A stretch of 64,000 nucleotides of DNA from Gammaproteobacteria bacterium (GTDB lineage Bacteria > Pseudomonadota > Gammaproteobacteria > Ga0077536): positions 24,481-88,480 of the forward strand of contig SHZJ01000010.1 of assembly GCA_009692365.1 (NCBI GenBank), given 5' to 3'. The notes under the pieces were generated by a model. That model did not search any database. It worked only from the letters and a program-made list of their open reading frames with translations, and was not told the DNA's origin. A program made the translations under genes and the position numbers. Within the stretch, counting starts at the first letter, position 1; each line of letters begins with the position of its first letter. Below are positions 1 to 10,334 of this stretch, piece after piece.

Positions 1-464
1 ACGAGACCATCGACAAAGAGCGGAAATCGCTGGCGGCCGGTAATCCACCCACGCTGATCCCCGTGTGCAGCGATGACCCCAGCCAGCCCGAAACCTCGCC
101 GGGCCGGCGCAGTTGGGCTTATTTCAACCATTTCGTGGCCGCCGGCCGCGCGGTGTGGCCGGGCACTTTTACCACGGGTTCGCTGGAGCTGCGGCTGGCC
201 TACGATGCGCTGGCGTTTATCGAGCGCGTGGCGCCCACCCCGCTGCTGATGATCGTGGCTACCGAGGATGACATCACCCCCACCCGCATCGCGTTGGCGG
301 CCTACGAGCGTGCCTGCGAGCCCAAACGTCTGCTGCTCATCGCCGGGCACCATTACCGGCCCTACCTCGAGGATTTTGCGCAGTCCAGCCGCGCCGCCTG
401 CGACTGGTTTGTGGCCCATTTGAGTAATCACGCAGAAACCGCTGCCCTAGGAGAATCCGCATGA
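1..464 (+). CDS. alpha/beta hydrolase, C-terminal fragment (5' end outside window)
   Basis: The frame is open from base 3, so the gene starts before the window; about 153 C-terminal residues are visible. The end of an alpha/beta-hydrolase fold is recognisable: a strand followed by TEDDITP, which would carry the acid of the triad, and AGHHYRPY, which would carry the catalytic His, then a final helix. The nucleophile Ser lies outside the window. The stop overlaps the ATG of the next gene (ATGA), so the two are probably co-transcribed and translationally coupled. The substrate cannot be told. Confidence 0.75.
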   Translation, partial: ETIDKERKSLAAGNPPTLIPVCSDDPSQPETSPGRRSWAYFNHFVAAGRAVWPGTFTTGSLELRLAYDALAFIERVAPTPLLMIVATEDDITPTRIALAAYERACEPKRLLLIAGHHYRPYLEDFAQSSRAACDWFVAHLSNHAETAALGESA

Positions 465-1297
465 CTCACACCGTTGAAGCACAATTGGCGTACCTCGTGC
501 CCACCGCTGGGCGCGCCGCGCAGTTGGTCTATCCACCCACCAGCGCGCACAAGACCGTGGGCCTAGCGCAGGTGCATCACCCGCGGCTGGTCGCTGATTG
601 CCGCGGGCTGGTGCCCCCGGCCACGCTGGATGTCGCCGGTTTTGAACTGCTACAAGCCCCTTCCAGCGTGGCCGATTTCTACGACGACGCGGCGGTGCGG
701 CGGGACTATTACCCCGAAGTGGCCGCGCTACTGCGGCGCGTCCTTGGGGTGGTTGAGGTGGTGGTGTTCGACCACAACCAACGCAGCGCGGTGCGGGCGC
801 AGCGGGGCCAACCCGGGGTGCGCACGCCGGTCGACGCCGCCCATATTGACTACACGCCGCGCTCGGGGCCACGCCGCGCCCAAGAGATTCTGGCCGCTGC
901 CGGTTGCCCCAGCTACGCGGGTCACCGACTGGCGCTGATCAACGTGTGGCGACCCATCATCGGGCCAGTGCAGGACGTGCCGCTGGCCGTGTGCGACGCG
1001 CGCACGACGCAGCCCACGGATTTTGTCGCCACCGAAATCCATCATTTTGGCGAAGACGACCTCGAGCACCCTCAGCACAGCGGCGAAATCTACTCCGTGC
1101 AATACAACCCGGCGCACCGCTGGTACTACGCACATGACATGCAGCCCAGCGAAGTGCTGTTGCTGAAGAACTGGGATTCCGTCACCGACGGCCGCGCCAG
1201 CTACGCGCCGCACACGGGTTTCCGCAATCCGGCCGCCCCAGCGGGCGCGCGGCCTCGTGAGAGCATCGAGGCGCGCACGTTGGTGGTCTACCCCTAG
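461..1297 (+). CDS. CmcJ/NvfI-like oxygenase family protein
   Basis: This 278-aa protein looks like the CmcJ/NvfI (GA4-desaturase-like) family. Members in fungi and actinomycetes are linked to non-haem Fe(II)/2-oxoglutarate oxidation or hydroxylation of secondary metabolites. Visible motifs are FDHN (103-106), His128-x-Asp130 (a likely metal-binding HxD), the segment LALINVWR, HRWYY followed by KNWDS, and a late His251. It overlaps the preceding hydrolase by 4 bases. A second, diverged member lies at 62982-63980 and shares the same motif order. The family call rests on this motif pattern; the substrate is unknown. Confidence 0.7.
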   Translation: MTHTVEAQLAYLVPTAGRAAQLVYPPTSAHKTVGLAQVHHPRLVADCRGLVPPATLDVAGFELLQAPSSVADFYDDAAVRRDYYPEVAALLRRVLGVVEVVVFDHNQRSAVRAQRGQPGVRTPVDAAHIDYTPRSGPRRAQEILAAAGCPSYAGHRLALINVWRPIIGPVQDVPLAVCDARTTQPTDFVATEIHHFGEDDLEHPQHSGEIYSVQYNPAHRWYYAHDMQPSEVLLLKNWDSVTDGRASYAPHTGFRNPAAPAGARPRESIEARTLVVYP

Positions 1298-1500
1298 GCC
1301 GCCGGTGCGGCACGCCCCCGCGCGGCGCTAGGGAAAACCTCGCTCCGCGGGGCGCATGGCGGTCTGCGGCGCGCCCGCAGTGGCCCCGGGGGCGCTAGCC
1401 TCATCGCCAAAAGGCCCCCAAACGCCTATGCTTGCGCGCCCCCGCCGGCGCTTGCACCGCGGGGGGTCGTTTCTTTCAACTTCAGGTCGGGAATTCTGCC

Positions 1501-3123
1501 GTGTTAAGCGCCGCTAACGTCACCATCCAGTTTGGTGCCAAACCCCTGTTCGAAAATGTCTGCGTGAAGTTTGGCAACGGTCACCGCTACGGGCTGATCG
1601 GCGCGAACGGCTGTGGCAAATCCACGCTCATGAAAATCCTGAGCGGTGACCTCAAACCCAGCTCCGGCAATGTCTCGCTAGGCCCTAACGAGCGCCTGGG
1701 CAAGCTGCGACAGGACCAGTTCGCGTTCGAGGAAATGACGGTGCTCAATACCGTGATCATGGGTCACGAGGCGCTGTGGCAGGTCAAGGCGGAGCGCGAG
1801 CGGCTCTACAACCTCCCTGCGATGAGCGAAGCCGAAGGCATGCAGGTCGCCGAACTCGAGGTGCAGTTCGCGGAGCTCGACGGCTATACCTGCGAATCGC
1901 GGGCGGGGGAATTGCTGATGGGTTTGGGGATCCCCATCGAACAACAGACGGGCCTGATGAGCGCCATCGCCCCGGGCTGGAAATTGCGGGTGTTGCTGGC
2001 CCAGGCGCTGTTTGGCGATCCGGACATCCTGCTGCTGGACGAGCCCACCAATAACTTGGACATCAATGCCATTCGCTGGCTGGAGGAAGTTCTCGCCGGG
2101 CGCGAATGCACGATGGTCATCGTCTCCCACGACCGGCATTTCCTGAACCGCATCTGCACGCATATGGCCGACCTCGACTTCGGCGAGTTGCGGCTGTATC
2201 CGGGCAATTACGACGACTACATGATGGCCTCCACCGAAGTGCGGGAGCGCACGCTGGCCAACAACGCGCGCAAGCAAACCCAAATCGACGACCTCCGGCA
2301 ATTTGTCAGCCGGTTTTCCGCGAACGCGTCTAAAGCCCGTCAGGCCACTTCGCGCGCCCGCCAGATCGAAAAAATCAAACTCGATGACATCAAGCCCTCC
2401 AGCCGCGAAAACCCCTACATCCGCTTCGAACAGGGCAAGAAACTGCATCGTCTGGCGCTGGAAGTAGAAAATCTCAGCAAAGGTTTTGACGGTTCGACGC
2501 TGTTCAAGAAGCTCAATCTGATGGTGGCGGTGGGCGAGCGGGTGGCGATTATCGGCTCCAACGGCATCGGTAAAACCACGCTGCTCAACTGCCTGGCGGG
2601 CCAGTTAGAGCCTGAGCGCGGCGTGGTGAAGTGGTCCGAGAACTCAGAACTCGGCTATGTGCCCCAGAACCGCACCCACGATTTCGCCACCGATATGACG
2701 CTGTTTGACTGGATGAACCAGTGGCGGCAGAAGCACCACGACGAGCAGGCGATCCGCGCGGTGTTGGGACAGCTGCTGTTCTCCAAGGAGGACAGCCAAA
2801 AATCGGTGCAGGTCATTTCGGGCGGCGAGGAGGCCCGCATGCTGTTCGGCAAGCAGATTTTGCAGCGGCCCAACATCATGCTGCTGGACGAACCCACCAA
2901 CCATTTGGATATGGAATCCATCGAGTCGCTGAATCTGGCGCTGGATAACTACGAAGGCACGCTGATTTTTGTCAGTCATGACCGCGAGTTCGTCTCCTCC
3001 TTGGCCACGCGGGTATTAGAAATCACCGCCGCCGACATCGTCGATTTTCGCGGCACCTACGACGAATATCTCCAGTCCCGTGGGTTGGAACGCCCCCCGA
3101 CTCGGCGCAGCGCCGGCGATTGA
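1501..3123 (+). CDS. ybiT: ABC-F family ATPase YbiT
   Basis: This 540-aa ABC-F protein has two ATP-binding cassettes and no membrane segment, and is very close to E. coli YbiT along its whole length. Cassette 1 has Walker A GANGCGKS (about 34-41) and Walker B ending [11 protein letters not shown] (about 177-187). Cassette 2 has GSNGIGKT (about 352-359), signature SGGEE and [11 protein letters not shown]. The first signature is degenerate (APGWKLR), as in YbiT. A charged linker separates the cassettes. ABC-F proteins act on the ribosome during translation. The GTG at 1501 is chosen because it aligns with the E. coli N-terminus; a longer frame upstream is not conserved. Confidence 0.95.
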   Translation: MLSAANVTIQFGAKPLFENVCVKFGNGHRYGLIGANGCGKSTLMKILSGDLKPSSGNVSLGPNERLGKLRQDQFAFEEMTVLNTVIMGHEALWQVKAERERLYNLPAMSEAEGMQVAELEVQFAELDGYTCESRAGELLMGLGIPIEQQTGLMSAIAPGWKLRVLLAQALFGDPDILLLDEPTNNLDINAIRWLEEVLAGRECTMVIVSHDRHFLNRICTHMADLDFGELRLYPGNYDDYMMASTEVRERTLANNARKQTQIDDLRQFVSRFSANASKARQATSRARQIEKIKLDDIKPSSRENPYIRFEQGKKLHRLALEVENLSKGFDGSTLFKKLNLMVAVGERVAIIGSNGIGKTTLLNCLAGQLEPERGVVKWSENSELGYVPQNRTHDFATDMTLFDWMNQWRQKHHDEQAIRAVLGQLLFSKEDSQKSVQVISGGEEARMLFGKQILQRPNIMLLDEPTNHLDMESIESLNLALDNYEGTLIFVSHDREFVSSLATRVLEITAADIVDFRGTYDEYLQSRGLERPPTRRSAGD

Positions 3124-3156
3124 GCCGAGGCTCGGGCGGCGCAGCAGGGCGGGTGT

Positions 3157-3666
3157 CTACGCCGGCACCACCCGGGTAGTGAGGGTCGTTGGTACGGGCT
3201 GGCTGAGCATATCGAGTACGGGACAATGCGCGTTCACCGCCGCCGTGAGCCGGGCGAGGTCGGTGGGTGAGGCGCTAGAGGTCAGGGTGATATTCACCCG
3301 GAGGGCGCCGAAACCCGGCCGCACGGTGTCATCCAGCGCGAAGAATCCGCGAAAATCGATATCGCCTTCCACGCTCGCCGCAACCCCCGCTAAGGGGATC
3401 GCCAGCGCCGTGGCGAACGCGCGGTAGGTAATTTCCTGACAGGTGCCCAACGCCGCCAGCACCAGTTCGACGGGTGTCGGGCCCCGATCGCTGCCGCCGA
3501 TGCCGCTCGGCTCGTCCACGGTGAGGCTGTGGTGGCGCACACTCACGGCGGAGTGAAACCCCTCCTGGAGGGCCGAGTCGCTGCGAAACGTTACGCGGGC
3601 GCGGGCCGGCTCGGTGCCAAACGTTTGCGTGGTGCGGGCAATAGCCGCGTGTAAGTCGGTGTTCAT
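3157..3666 (-). CDS. OsmC/Ohr family protein
   Basis: The 169-aa protein has the OsmC fold pattern. It carries two redox cysteines in family context, Cys76 in GTCQEITY and Cys148 in HCPVLDML. OsmC/Ohr proteins reduce organic hydroperoxides through such a thiol pair, but this one is nearer the general OsmC subgroup than Ohr, so its substrate is open. It converges with ybiT (33 bases apart) and diverges from the luciferase-like oxidoreductase gene, with 135 bases between their starts. Confidence 0.85.
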   Translation of the reverse strand: MNTDLHAAIARTTQTFGTEPARARVTFRSDSALQEGFHSAVSVRHHSLTVDEPSGIGGSDRGPTPVELVLAALGTCQEITYRAFATALAIPLAGVAASVEGDIDFRGFFALDDTVRPGFGALRVNITLTSSASPTDLARLTAAVNAHCPVLDMLSQPVPTTLTTRVVPA

Positions 3667-3801
3667 CGGGGGCGTGTCCTCGGCTGTGGCAGGGCGGCCA
3701 GTCGGTGTCCCTGCGGGGGAACGGCGGGCATTTTGGCTTGGGCTAGCGCACCCATTCCGGCCTCATCTTGCGCTGGCAGAAACTCATAAGGAATCCCTCG
3801 A

Positions 3802-4836
3802 ATGGTGCCCCGCAAACGCATCGGCCTCATGTTGTGGCCCGCCCCCGGCCTGGACGCCGACTTCGCGCGCGGGCGCTGGGCGGAGCAGGTCGGTTTTGAT
3901 GATGTCTGGCTGCCGGATGCGGAGGGTATGCAAGATCCTATTGCGCTGGCCGCCACGCTGGCGGTCTCGACCCGGCGGGTGCGCATTTGTACCGGCGTGG
4001 TGCCGGTGTTCAACCGTCCGGCGCCCATTCTGGCGACCAGCGTGAGCGTTATCGCCCACCACGCCCCGGGGCGCTTCGTGTTGGGGTTGGGCTCCTCGAC
4101 CGGCAATATGGTGGAGCGCTGGTACGGCGTGCCGTTCCAGCGTCCGCTGACCCACGTGCGGGAATATGTGCAGCTGCTGCGCCAAATTTTTGCCGGGGAG
4201 AAGACCGCTTTTGCCGGTGCGTGCCTGCGCAGCCACGGCTTTCGTTTACAGACGCTACCCCAGCCGGCGGTGCCGCTGCATGTGGGCGCGATGGGCCCCC
4301 GCATGCTGCAGCTGGCGGGCGAACTGGCCGACGGCGTGGTGCTCAACGACTTCACGCCCCCGGACCGACTGGCGTTTGCCATGGAGCAACTCGACGTCGG
4401 CGCACGGCGCGGGGGGCGGCGCGTGGAAGACCTCGAAATCGTTAAGCGCCGAGCGTATATCGTGACGTCCAACGCCGCTGAAAACGCCGCCGCCCGCGAA
4501 TTTTTTCGCCGTTATTTCGCGTTCTATGCGTCAGCACCCGCCTATCAGGAGGTCATGTTGCAGCTGGGTTACGCCGCGGCGGTGGCGGAAATTCGCGCCG
4601 GCTACGCGGGGCGCGACCGCGCGCGGGTGACGGCGGCCATTAGCGACGACATGGTGTCGCGTATTTTTCTGTTTGGCTCGGCCGAGCAATGCCACGCGCA
4701 GGCGCGCGCCGACTACGCCGCGGGCATCGGCGCGCTTGCCATGAGCCCGCAGGCCGCCACCGCCGAGGCGTTCGCACGCTCGGCCGGCGTGTTTGCCGCG
4801 GCGGCGTTTAACCCCGCAGCGCCGGCAGGTGGCTGA
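3802..4836 (+). CDS. luciferase-like (LLM class) flavin/F420-dependent oxidoreductase
   Basis: The 344-aa protein has the TIM-barrel pattern of luciferase-like monooxygenases. The N-terminus has a GFDDVWLPD segment, followed by TRRVRICTGVVPVF, then GRFVLGLGSSTG and VPLHVGAMGP, all usual landmarks of the F420/FMN subfamily. Such enzymes oxidise or reduce alcohols, imines or enoyl compounds with F420H2 or FMNH2. Cofactor choice cannot be read from sequence alone. The ATG at 3802 is supported by AAGGAAT a few bases upstream. Confidence 0.85.
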   Translation: MVPRKRIGLMLWPAPGLDADFARGRWAEQVGFDDVWLPDAEGMQDPIALAATLAVSTRRVRICTGVVPVFNRPAPILATSVSVIAHHAPGRFVLGLGSSTGNMVERWYGVPFQRPLTHVREYVQLLRQIFAGEKTAFAGACLRSHGFRLQTLPQPAVPLHVGAMGPRMLQLAGELADGVVLNDFTPPDRLAFAMEQLDVGARRGGRRVEDLEIVKRRAYIVTSNAAENAAAREFFRRYFAFYASAPAYQEVMLQLGYAAAVAEIRAGYAGRDRARVTAAISDDMVSRIFLFGSAEQCHAQARADYAAGIGALAMSPQAATAEAFARSAGVFAAAAFNPAAPAGG

Positions 4837-4959
4837 GCGCAGCCCACCGGGTGGTCGACGCACGCTGGGGTGCCGACTAAAAATCCAGCGGCCGCGCCGC
4901 GCGCCCTCACCGGCAACGCCCGCTGCGACGCTGGTGGCCGAGGACTCGCCCGTCAGTGC

Positions 4960-6684
4960 CTAGCCGCGCGCAATCACCGGCAATACCAGATGCGACGCCT
5001 GCTGCGCGCTGTGCAGCACGCTGTTGGTGGCGAGCTTAAAGTCGGCCTCGGTTTCGCGCGCGATCACCCCGCCGGTATTGGTGTTGCGGTCAAAGCGCGG
5101 AAAATTTGAGCTGGCGACCTCCAGCCGCATCCGATGGCCGGCACGAAACACGTTGGATGTCGCCACGAGGTCGATTTCGATGCAATAAACTTCGCCGGGC
5201 ACCAGCAGCTTTGGGGTGCTGCAGCCCTCGCGATAACGCGCCCGTAGAATGCCGTCGGTGAGAATGATGGCGCGTCCGTCCGGGTGGACGTCCACCAGTT
5301 TGCCGGTGAAGTCGGTATCGAGCGCGGATGAAGTCACATACAGCACCAGCCGTACCGGGCCGGTGACCTCCAGATCGGCCGCGAGCACCGCACTGGTGTA
5401 GCACAGCACATCGGCGCGTTCCTCCACAGCGCGTTGGTCGCGCGGGCCCGCGTTGGCGGCTACGAACAGCCCCGGCAGGAAGGTCGCGCCGCCGACGGTA
5501 GGCACCGGATTGCGGGGGTCGTAGAGGTAGGTGTCGGCCGGCTCGGCGCCCGGCGCGGTGGTCGACAACTCGCCGTCGGCGGATTGACTCCCCGCGCAAC
5601 CGCCACTGTGCAGATACCACGCCTGCCACTGCGTATCGGGCAACGGCCAGGCCGCTTCTTCGCGCCACACATCCGGCCCCATCACAAAGATTTTGACCGG
5701 CGGTTCTTGCGGTACGCCGTTGGCGATGCCCTTCAGAAAGTGGTCAAACCAGCGAATTTGGGCGGCGGTCACATCGGCCACACCGTCGTGCGCCAGCAGG
5801 CCAAAGTTACGCTCGGCATACACCCCACCGTTATAGCCATGGACCCACGGCCCGATGATGAGTTTTTGCGTCGTGCGCGCTTGCATCGCCGTGTAATTGG
5901 CCAACGTGCCGCCGAGGAAAAGGTCATACCAGCCGCCAAAATTTAGCGCCGGCACGGTGATTTTGTCGTAATGCTCGCACGGCGCTGCGGCGCGCCAGTA
6001 GTCGTCGTAATCCGGATGGGCCAGCCAATCTGCGACATAGGGGGTGAGCGCAGCCACTTCCGGCAGGTCGCACAACGGCAGGTGCGAGTAGTTGATCGCC
6101 ACGCGGTCGGCGGCGGCCAGTGCGGCCCCCACCAGGGTGCCCGCCGCCTCCCCCCGGGTGAGTCGCCGCACGGCTTCGGCCACGCCGAAAGTCACGCTCG
6201 CCCACTGCAACATGAAACCCAGCTGGAACGCGCCCCCTTGATAGGTCCACTTCTCGTAGTACTGGTCGGTGGTGATAAAAGGCGCGATGGCCTTGAGCGC
6301 GGGCGGGGCGAGGCTGGCCGCGAGCCACTGCGTGGCGCCGTAGTAAGAGGCCCCCATCATGCCCACCACACCCGTACACCAGGGCTGCGCGGCGGCCCAC
6401 GCGATGGCGTCCGCGCCGTCTTCCGCCTCCTGAAAATAAGGGCTGAATTCGCCCTCCGAAGCCCAGGTTCCCCGGCAGTCCTGCACCACCACCGCGTAGC
6501 CCGCCTGTGCCACGCGCAGGATGTCGCCGGAGAGAAACAACAGCACCGGCTGCTCTTTGTTGTAGGGCAAGCGCAGCATCACCGCCGGATAGCGGCCATC
6601 GCCCACCGGCCGATACACATCGCTCGCCAATAAGACGCCGTCGCGCATCGCAACCTGGAGGTTCTTCTCGATGGTCAGTGACAT
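4960..6684 (-). CDS. CocE/NonD family X-Pro dipeptidyl-peptidase-like hydrolase
   Basis: The 574-aa serine hydrolase matches the CocE/NonD family (cocaine esterase, glutaryl-7-ACA acylase). The nucleophile is Ser113 in GASYYGA, the acid is probably Asp254 in GGWYDLFL, and the base His282 in GPWVHG. The C-terminal third is the jelly-roll domain, ending in the family segment SSNFPRFDRNTNTGG. The ATG at 6684 is preferred: homologous sequence begins at MSLTIEKN, while the longer upstream frame is low-complexity. It reads divergently from the SDR at 6905. It probably hydrolyses an ester or amide; the substrate is unknown. Confidence 0.88.
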   Translation of the reverse strand: MSLTIEKNLQVAMRDGVLLASDVYRPVGDGRYPAVMLRLPYNKEQPVLLFLSGDILRVAQAGYAVVVQDCRGTWASEGEFSPYFQEAEDGADAIAWAAAQPWCTGVVGMMGASYYGATQWLAASLAPPALKAIAPFITTDQYYEKWTYQGGAFQLGFMLQWASVTFGVAEAVRRLTRGEAAGTLVGAALAAADRVAINYSHLPLCDLPEVAALTPYVADWLAHPDYDDYWRAAAPCEHYDKITVPALNFGGWYDLFLGGTLANYTAMQARTTQKLIIGPWVHGYNGGVYAERNFGLLAHDGVADVTAAQIRWFDHFLKGIANGVPQEPPVKIFVMGPDVWREEAAWPLPDTQWQAWYLHSGGCAGSQSADGELSTTAPGAEPADTYLYDPRNPVPTVGGATFLPGLFVAANAGPRDQRAVEERADVLCYTSAVLAADLEVTGPVRLVLYVTSSALDTDFTGKLVDVHPDGRAIILTDGILRARYREGCSTPKLLVPGEVYCIEIDLVATSNVFRAGHRMRLEVASSNFPRFDRNTNTGGVIARETEADFKLATNSVLHSAQQASHLVLPVIARG

Positions 6685-6904
6685 GTTGTTTCCCCGTGGT
6701 GGTGGTTTATTTTTTTGTGAGATTCCAGGCGCTCTGGCGCCCCAGATGGGACGCGCTGCCGTGCGCGCACCCCCGCACCCGCGGCACGCCTGCGACCCGC
6801 CAGACCCTGCCAGATTAGCCCCAAAGTCCGGCGGGCGCCCGGCGGGCCGCGTGACGACCCGCGGCGGTAGACTCCCTGCCATTCCTCTCCTAAGGTGGCG
6901 TCGC

Positions 6905-7657
6905 ATGAAACTCCAACAACGCATCGCGCTCATCACCGGCAGCAGTTCGGGCATCGGGCGGGGGGTGGCGCTGGCTTTCGCTGCACAGGGTGCGGATGTG
7001 GTGATCAATTACCCCAGTGCGGCGGAGTTGACGGCCGCCACGCAGGTGGCCGTCGGGGTGCGCGCGCTGGGCCGGCAGGCGCTGCTGGTGCAGGCAGATG
7101 TGAGCGTGGAGGACGAGGCGCGTGCGCTGGTGGCGGCGGGCGTCGCGGCGTTTGGCCGGCTGGATATTCTGGTCAACAACGCGGGCATAGCGCTCGCTGG
7201 GCTGGTGCATGAACTCGAAGCGGCGCGGTGGGACCGGGTGATCGCCGTGCACCTGCGCGGCACTTTTCTGATGACCCGCGAGGTGCTGCCGCAGATGTAT
7301 GCCCGGGGCCACGGCCGCATCATCAACACCGCCTCGCAGTTGGCCCACAAGGGTGCGCCGGGCTTTAGCGCTTATACGGCGGCCAAAGGCGCCATCTTGT
7401 CCTTTACCCGCACCATCGCGCTGGAAATTGGTGCGCGCGATATCACCATCAACTGCGTGGCCCCGGGTGCCACCCGTACGCCCATGCTGGACGACGTGTC
7501 ACCCGCAGTGCTGGAGGCCATCCGTTTGGCCATTCCGTTAGGCCGTCTCGCCGAGGTAGAAGACATCGTGCCGAGCTATGTTTTTCTCGCCTCGGAGGAG
7601 GCGCGGCACTACCAAGGCCAGTGTCTCAGCCCCAACGGGGGGGATGTGTTCTTGTAG
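6905..7657 (+). CDS. short-chain dehydrogenase/reductase (FabG-like)
   Basis: The 250-aa classical SDR has TGSSSGIGRG for NAD(P) binding (11-20), NNAG (91-94), and the catalytic set Ser144, Tyr157, Lys161 in correct spacing. It ends in an HYQGQCLSPNGGD region typical of FabG/glucose-dehydrogenase-like SDRs. It probably oxidises or reduces a secondary alcohol or 3-oxoacyl group. It lies 220 bases from the divergent CocE-type gene and converges with the next gene across a hairpin. Confidence 0.9.
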   Translation: MKLQQRIALITGSSSGIGRGVALAFAAQGADVVINYPSAAELTAATQVAVGVRALGRQALLVQADVSVEDEARALVAAGVAAFGRLDILVNNAGIALAGLVHELEAARWDRVIAVHLRGTFLMTREVLPQMYARGHGRIINTASQLAHKGAPGFSAYTAAKGAILSFTRTIALEIGARDITINCVAPGATRTPMLDDVSPAVLEAIRLAIPLGRLAEVEDIVPSYVFLASEEARHYQGQCLSPNGGDVFL

Positions 7658-7692
7658 GCTCGCAGCTTGGCGGGCCGGCGCTCGCGGCCCCC

Positions 7693-7736
7693 GCCGACGG
7701 GGGGTGGCGGGCGCGTGTTCCGGCCCCGCCGTCGGC
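7693..7736. terminator. hairpin between convergent genes
   Basis: An 8-base perfect inverted repeat (GCCGACGG at 7693 and CCGTCGGC at 7729) is extended by GGGG/CCCC pairing across one bulged G, with a loop of about 19 bases. It sits between two convergent stop codons, so it could end transcription from both sides. It lacks a clear T tract. Confidence 0.45.
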
Positions 7737-7780
7737 CTCAAAGTGTGGTCGACGGCGCTCGCGCCCGGCCGGCGGCGGGC

Positions 7781-8383
7781 TTAGCTTAGCCGGATATTAA
7801 ACGACACCGAGACTCGCTCGCTGTCGGTCGTATTGGGCGTGACCCAATGTTTGAGCCAGCCCGGAAAAAACAGAATGCTGCCTTCGCGGGGTTCCACCTC
7901 GTGGATGAAATCTGTCAGCGGCGTGCCGTCTTTCAGGTCCATATAACAGCGCCACTGCGCGGTGGGGCTGCCTTCGCGGGCGTCGAAGAACTGAATGACG
8001 CCCTGTTCACGCTGCTCGACCTTGAGATACACCACCCCCGAGAGCACCGCGTCCGGGTGGGTGTGGAGGGCGTTGAAATCCCCGCGTCGATTGACGTTGG
8101 CCCACAGGATGCCGTCATCGAAGCGCTTTTTGACGGAAAACGCCGAGGCAATCTCGTTGCCTAAGGCCATGACGCGGCCGATGAGCCATTGAAATTCGGG
8201 GTAGCGGTAGAGGTCGTCCGGGCTTTGCCAACCACCGAAATTGGTTCTCTGGACCCCCAAGCCCTCGGTGGCAAGCGCTGCAATGCGCGTGAGCATGAGT
8301 TCACGACGTTGCGGCCAGTTGGCCTCTGGGAGGGCTAATTCGTCGCGCCAAACCGGGGTGTAGAACAAACGTGTTTCGTGCAT
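7781..8383 (-). CDS. TIGR02466-type 2OG-Fe(II) oxygenase family protein
   Basis: The 200-aa protein matches the TIGR02466 family, a putative 2-oxoglutarate/Fe(II) oxygenase group close to prolyl-hydroxylase folds. The iron triad is probably His109-x-Asp111 (in HTHPDAVLSG) and His179 (LKHWV). Arg190 in SERVSVSFN would bind the 2-oxoglutarate carboxylate. Length is normal for the family. The substrate is unknown; related proteins are often annotated as hydroxylases of peptides or phage-like targets. Confidence 0.82.
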   Translation of the reverse strand: MHETRLFYTPVWRDELALPEANWPQRRELMLTRIAALATEGLGVQRTNFGGWQSPDDLYRYPEFQWLIGRVMALGNEIASAFSVKKRFDDGILWANVNRRGDFNALHTHPDAVLSGVVYLKVEQREQGVIQFFDAREGSPTAQWRCYMDLKDGTPLTDFIHEVEPREGSILFFPGWLKHWVTPNTTDSERVSVSFNIRLS

Positions 8384-8514
8384 GGGTGACTCCGCTGCCA
8401 GCCGTTGGATTGCAGAATTGAAAACGTCGCCGAGACACTATACGGAACTGTCGCGGCGGGGAATCCGGGGGCGGGTCAGAGCGGTGAGGCGGTGAGGCGG
8501 GTTACGGCGACCGC

Positions 8515-9999
8515 CTAACTGGGGTGCTCGGTGGCCCAGCTTAGCCCGCGCTCGGCCATTTCGACCGCGCGGAACATGGCCCGACCTTTGTTGAGCGTTT
8601 CTTCCCATTCCAGCTGTGGAATGGAATCGGCTACCACCCCGCAACCCGCCTGAATGGACAGGCGTCCGTTTTGGATCACCGCGGTGCGAATGGCGATCGC
8701 GGTGTCCATATTGCCGTTCCACGAGAGATAGCCCACGGCGCCACCGTAGATGCCGCGCTTCGTGGGTTCGAGTTCATCGATGATTTCCATCGCGCGAATT
8801 TTGGGTGCACCGGACAGGGTGCCAACCGGCAGCGTGGCGCGCAGCACATCGATGGCGTCGCAGCCGGCGCGAATTTTGCCCTCCACGTTGGAGGAAATAT
8901 GCATCACGTGCGAGTAGCGCTCGATGATCATTTTTTCGGTCACGCGCACCGAGCCGATTTCCGCTACCCGGCCAATATCGTTGCGGCCAAGGTCGATGAG
9001 CATCAGGTGCTCGGCGATTTCTTTGGGGTCCGCCAGTAATTCGGTTTCCAGCGCCAGATCTTCGGCCGGCGTGGCGCCCCGTCGGCGGGTGCCGGCGAGC
9101 GGACGGGTGGTGACAATCTCACCGTCCAGTCGCACCAAGATTTCGGGCGAGGAGCCGACAATCTGAAAATCGGCCAAATCCATAAAAAACAGATAGGGCG
9201 AAGGATTGGTGTGGCGTAAGGCGCGGTAGACGTCGATCGGGGCCGCGCGCAGCGGCACCGACATCCGCTGCGAAGGCACGACCTGCATGACATCCCCCGC
9301 CACAATGTATTGTTTGATGCGCTCGACCGCCGCTTTAAAAGCCTCTTGGCCGAACTCAGAGGTAAAATCTTCTTCGCTCGGCACCGGCCCGGGGGGTGTC
9401 TGCGGGGCGGGTTTAAGCGGTTGGGCCAGGCGGGCTAGGAGTTCGTCGAGGCGGGCTTCGGCGCGGGCGCGCGCGCCGGTCCGCGCCGGATCGCTGCAGA
9501 CCACGAGTTCCATTTCACCCCGGAGGTTGTCGAAGACCACAAATTCATCCGAGAGCATCAGCAGGATGTCAGGGGTGTTGAGGGTGTCGGGCGGGGTGCT
9601 CGCAGCTAGGCGTGGCTCTACATAACGCACCGTGTCGTAGCCAAAATAACCCACCAGCCCACCGGCAAAACGCGACACCGCCAGCGGGGGCGCGAGCACT
9701 CGCGCGTGATATTGGCGCACGAATTCTAGCGGGTCTGGGCTGTCCAGACGCTCGATGGTGATCCCATCTTGGATGATGCTGACGTGGCTGCCGCGCACGC
9801 TGAGGATGCGCCGTGCGGGTAGGCCGATGATGGAATAACGGCCCCATTTTTCGCCGCCCTGCACGGACTCCAACAGGTAGCTGAACGGCCCGGCCGCCAA
9901 TTTGAGATAAACGCTCAGCGGGGTGTCTAAGTCGGCCAGTACGCGCCGTGAGACGGGCAAGCGATTGTAGACGGGCGCAAGGGGCTTGGGTGTTGGCAT
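8515..9999 (-). CDS. trpE: anthranilate synthase component I
   Basis: The 494-aa protein makes anthranilate from chorismate with the TrpG glutaminase, the first step of tryptophan synthesis. The N-terminal domain carries the Trp-binding LLES (42-45) followed by [10 protein letters not shown]. The chorismate-binding domain has DLGRNDIGR (about 335) and GTLSGAPK (about 390), and the C-terminal GGAVGY and GCGVVADS segments are present. The ATG at 9999 gives a normal N-terminus; the longer upstream frame is not conserved. No trpG, trpD or trpC follows within the window. No tryptophan leader peptide or attenuator was recognised upstream. Confidence 0.96.
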   Translation of the reverse strand: MPTPKPLAPVYNRLPVSRRVLADLDTPLSVYLKLAAGPFSYLLESVQGGEKWGRYSIIGLPARRILSVRGSHVSIIQDGITIERLDSPDPLEFVRQYHARVLAPPLAVSRFAGGLVGYFGYDTVRYVEPRLAASTPPDTLNTPDILLMLSDEFVVFDNLRGEMELVVCSDPARTGARARAEARLDELLARLAQPLKPAPQTPPGPVPSEEDFTSEFGQEAFKAAVERIKQYIVAGDVMQVVPSQRMSVPLRAAPIDVYRALRHTNPSPYLFFMDLADFQIVGSSPEILVRLDGEIVTTRPLAGTRRRGATPAEDLALETELLADPKEIAEHLMLIDLGRNDIGRVAEIGSVRVTEKMIIERYSHVMHISSNVEGKIRAGCDAIDVLRATLPVGTLSGAPKIRAMEIIDELEPTKRGIYGGAVGYLSWNGNMDTAIAIRTAVIQNGRLSIQAGCGVVADSIPQLEWEETLNKGRAMFRAVEMAERGLSWATEHPS

Positions 10000-10334
10000 G
10001 GCAAACTGGGGCCGCGGCGGGGCCCATCCAGCAGAGTGAGGCGCAAGCCTAGAGCACGCGTCGGGGCCGCGCAACCGCACCCGCCGCGCCGCGAAAGCCC
10101 GGGCGCAAACCCTCGCTGCGCGCGGCGCTGGGGCGAGAATGCGGGGGATGCTCAGGAGGGTAGTGAGGGGCGGTGCGCGCGTCGGCGGGCGATTATCTGG
10201 CCCGGCGGCTGGTCGACCCAAGGCGCGCTGGCCAGTAGTCCGTCTGGCGTGCGTGGACGGTGGCTGGAAAATCGGCGTGAAGGGTCGCTGGGCACAGCGC
10301 GCCGTTGGTGCGTCCGGGGATTAGGTCTGGGGCC
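10000..10334. other. 335-base gap upstream of trpE
   Basis: No convincing gene, RNA or repeat was found. Short open frames here have biased composition (Arg, Gly, Ala) and no recognisable family. The trpE promoter presumably lies at the low-coordinate side, but I cannot point to clear -35 and -10 boxes. Confidence 0.4.

Noticed and set aside
1678-2448. Long minus-strand open frame of 256 codons
   Set aside because: It lies antisense to ybiT, whose conserved motifs fully explain the region; its composition is a mirror of the codon bias.
3663-4472. Minus-strand open frame of 269 codons
   Set aside because: Antisense to the luciferase-like oxidoreductase; no recognisable protein features.
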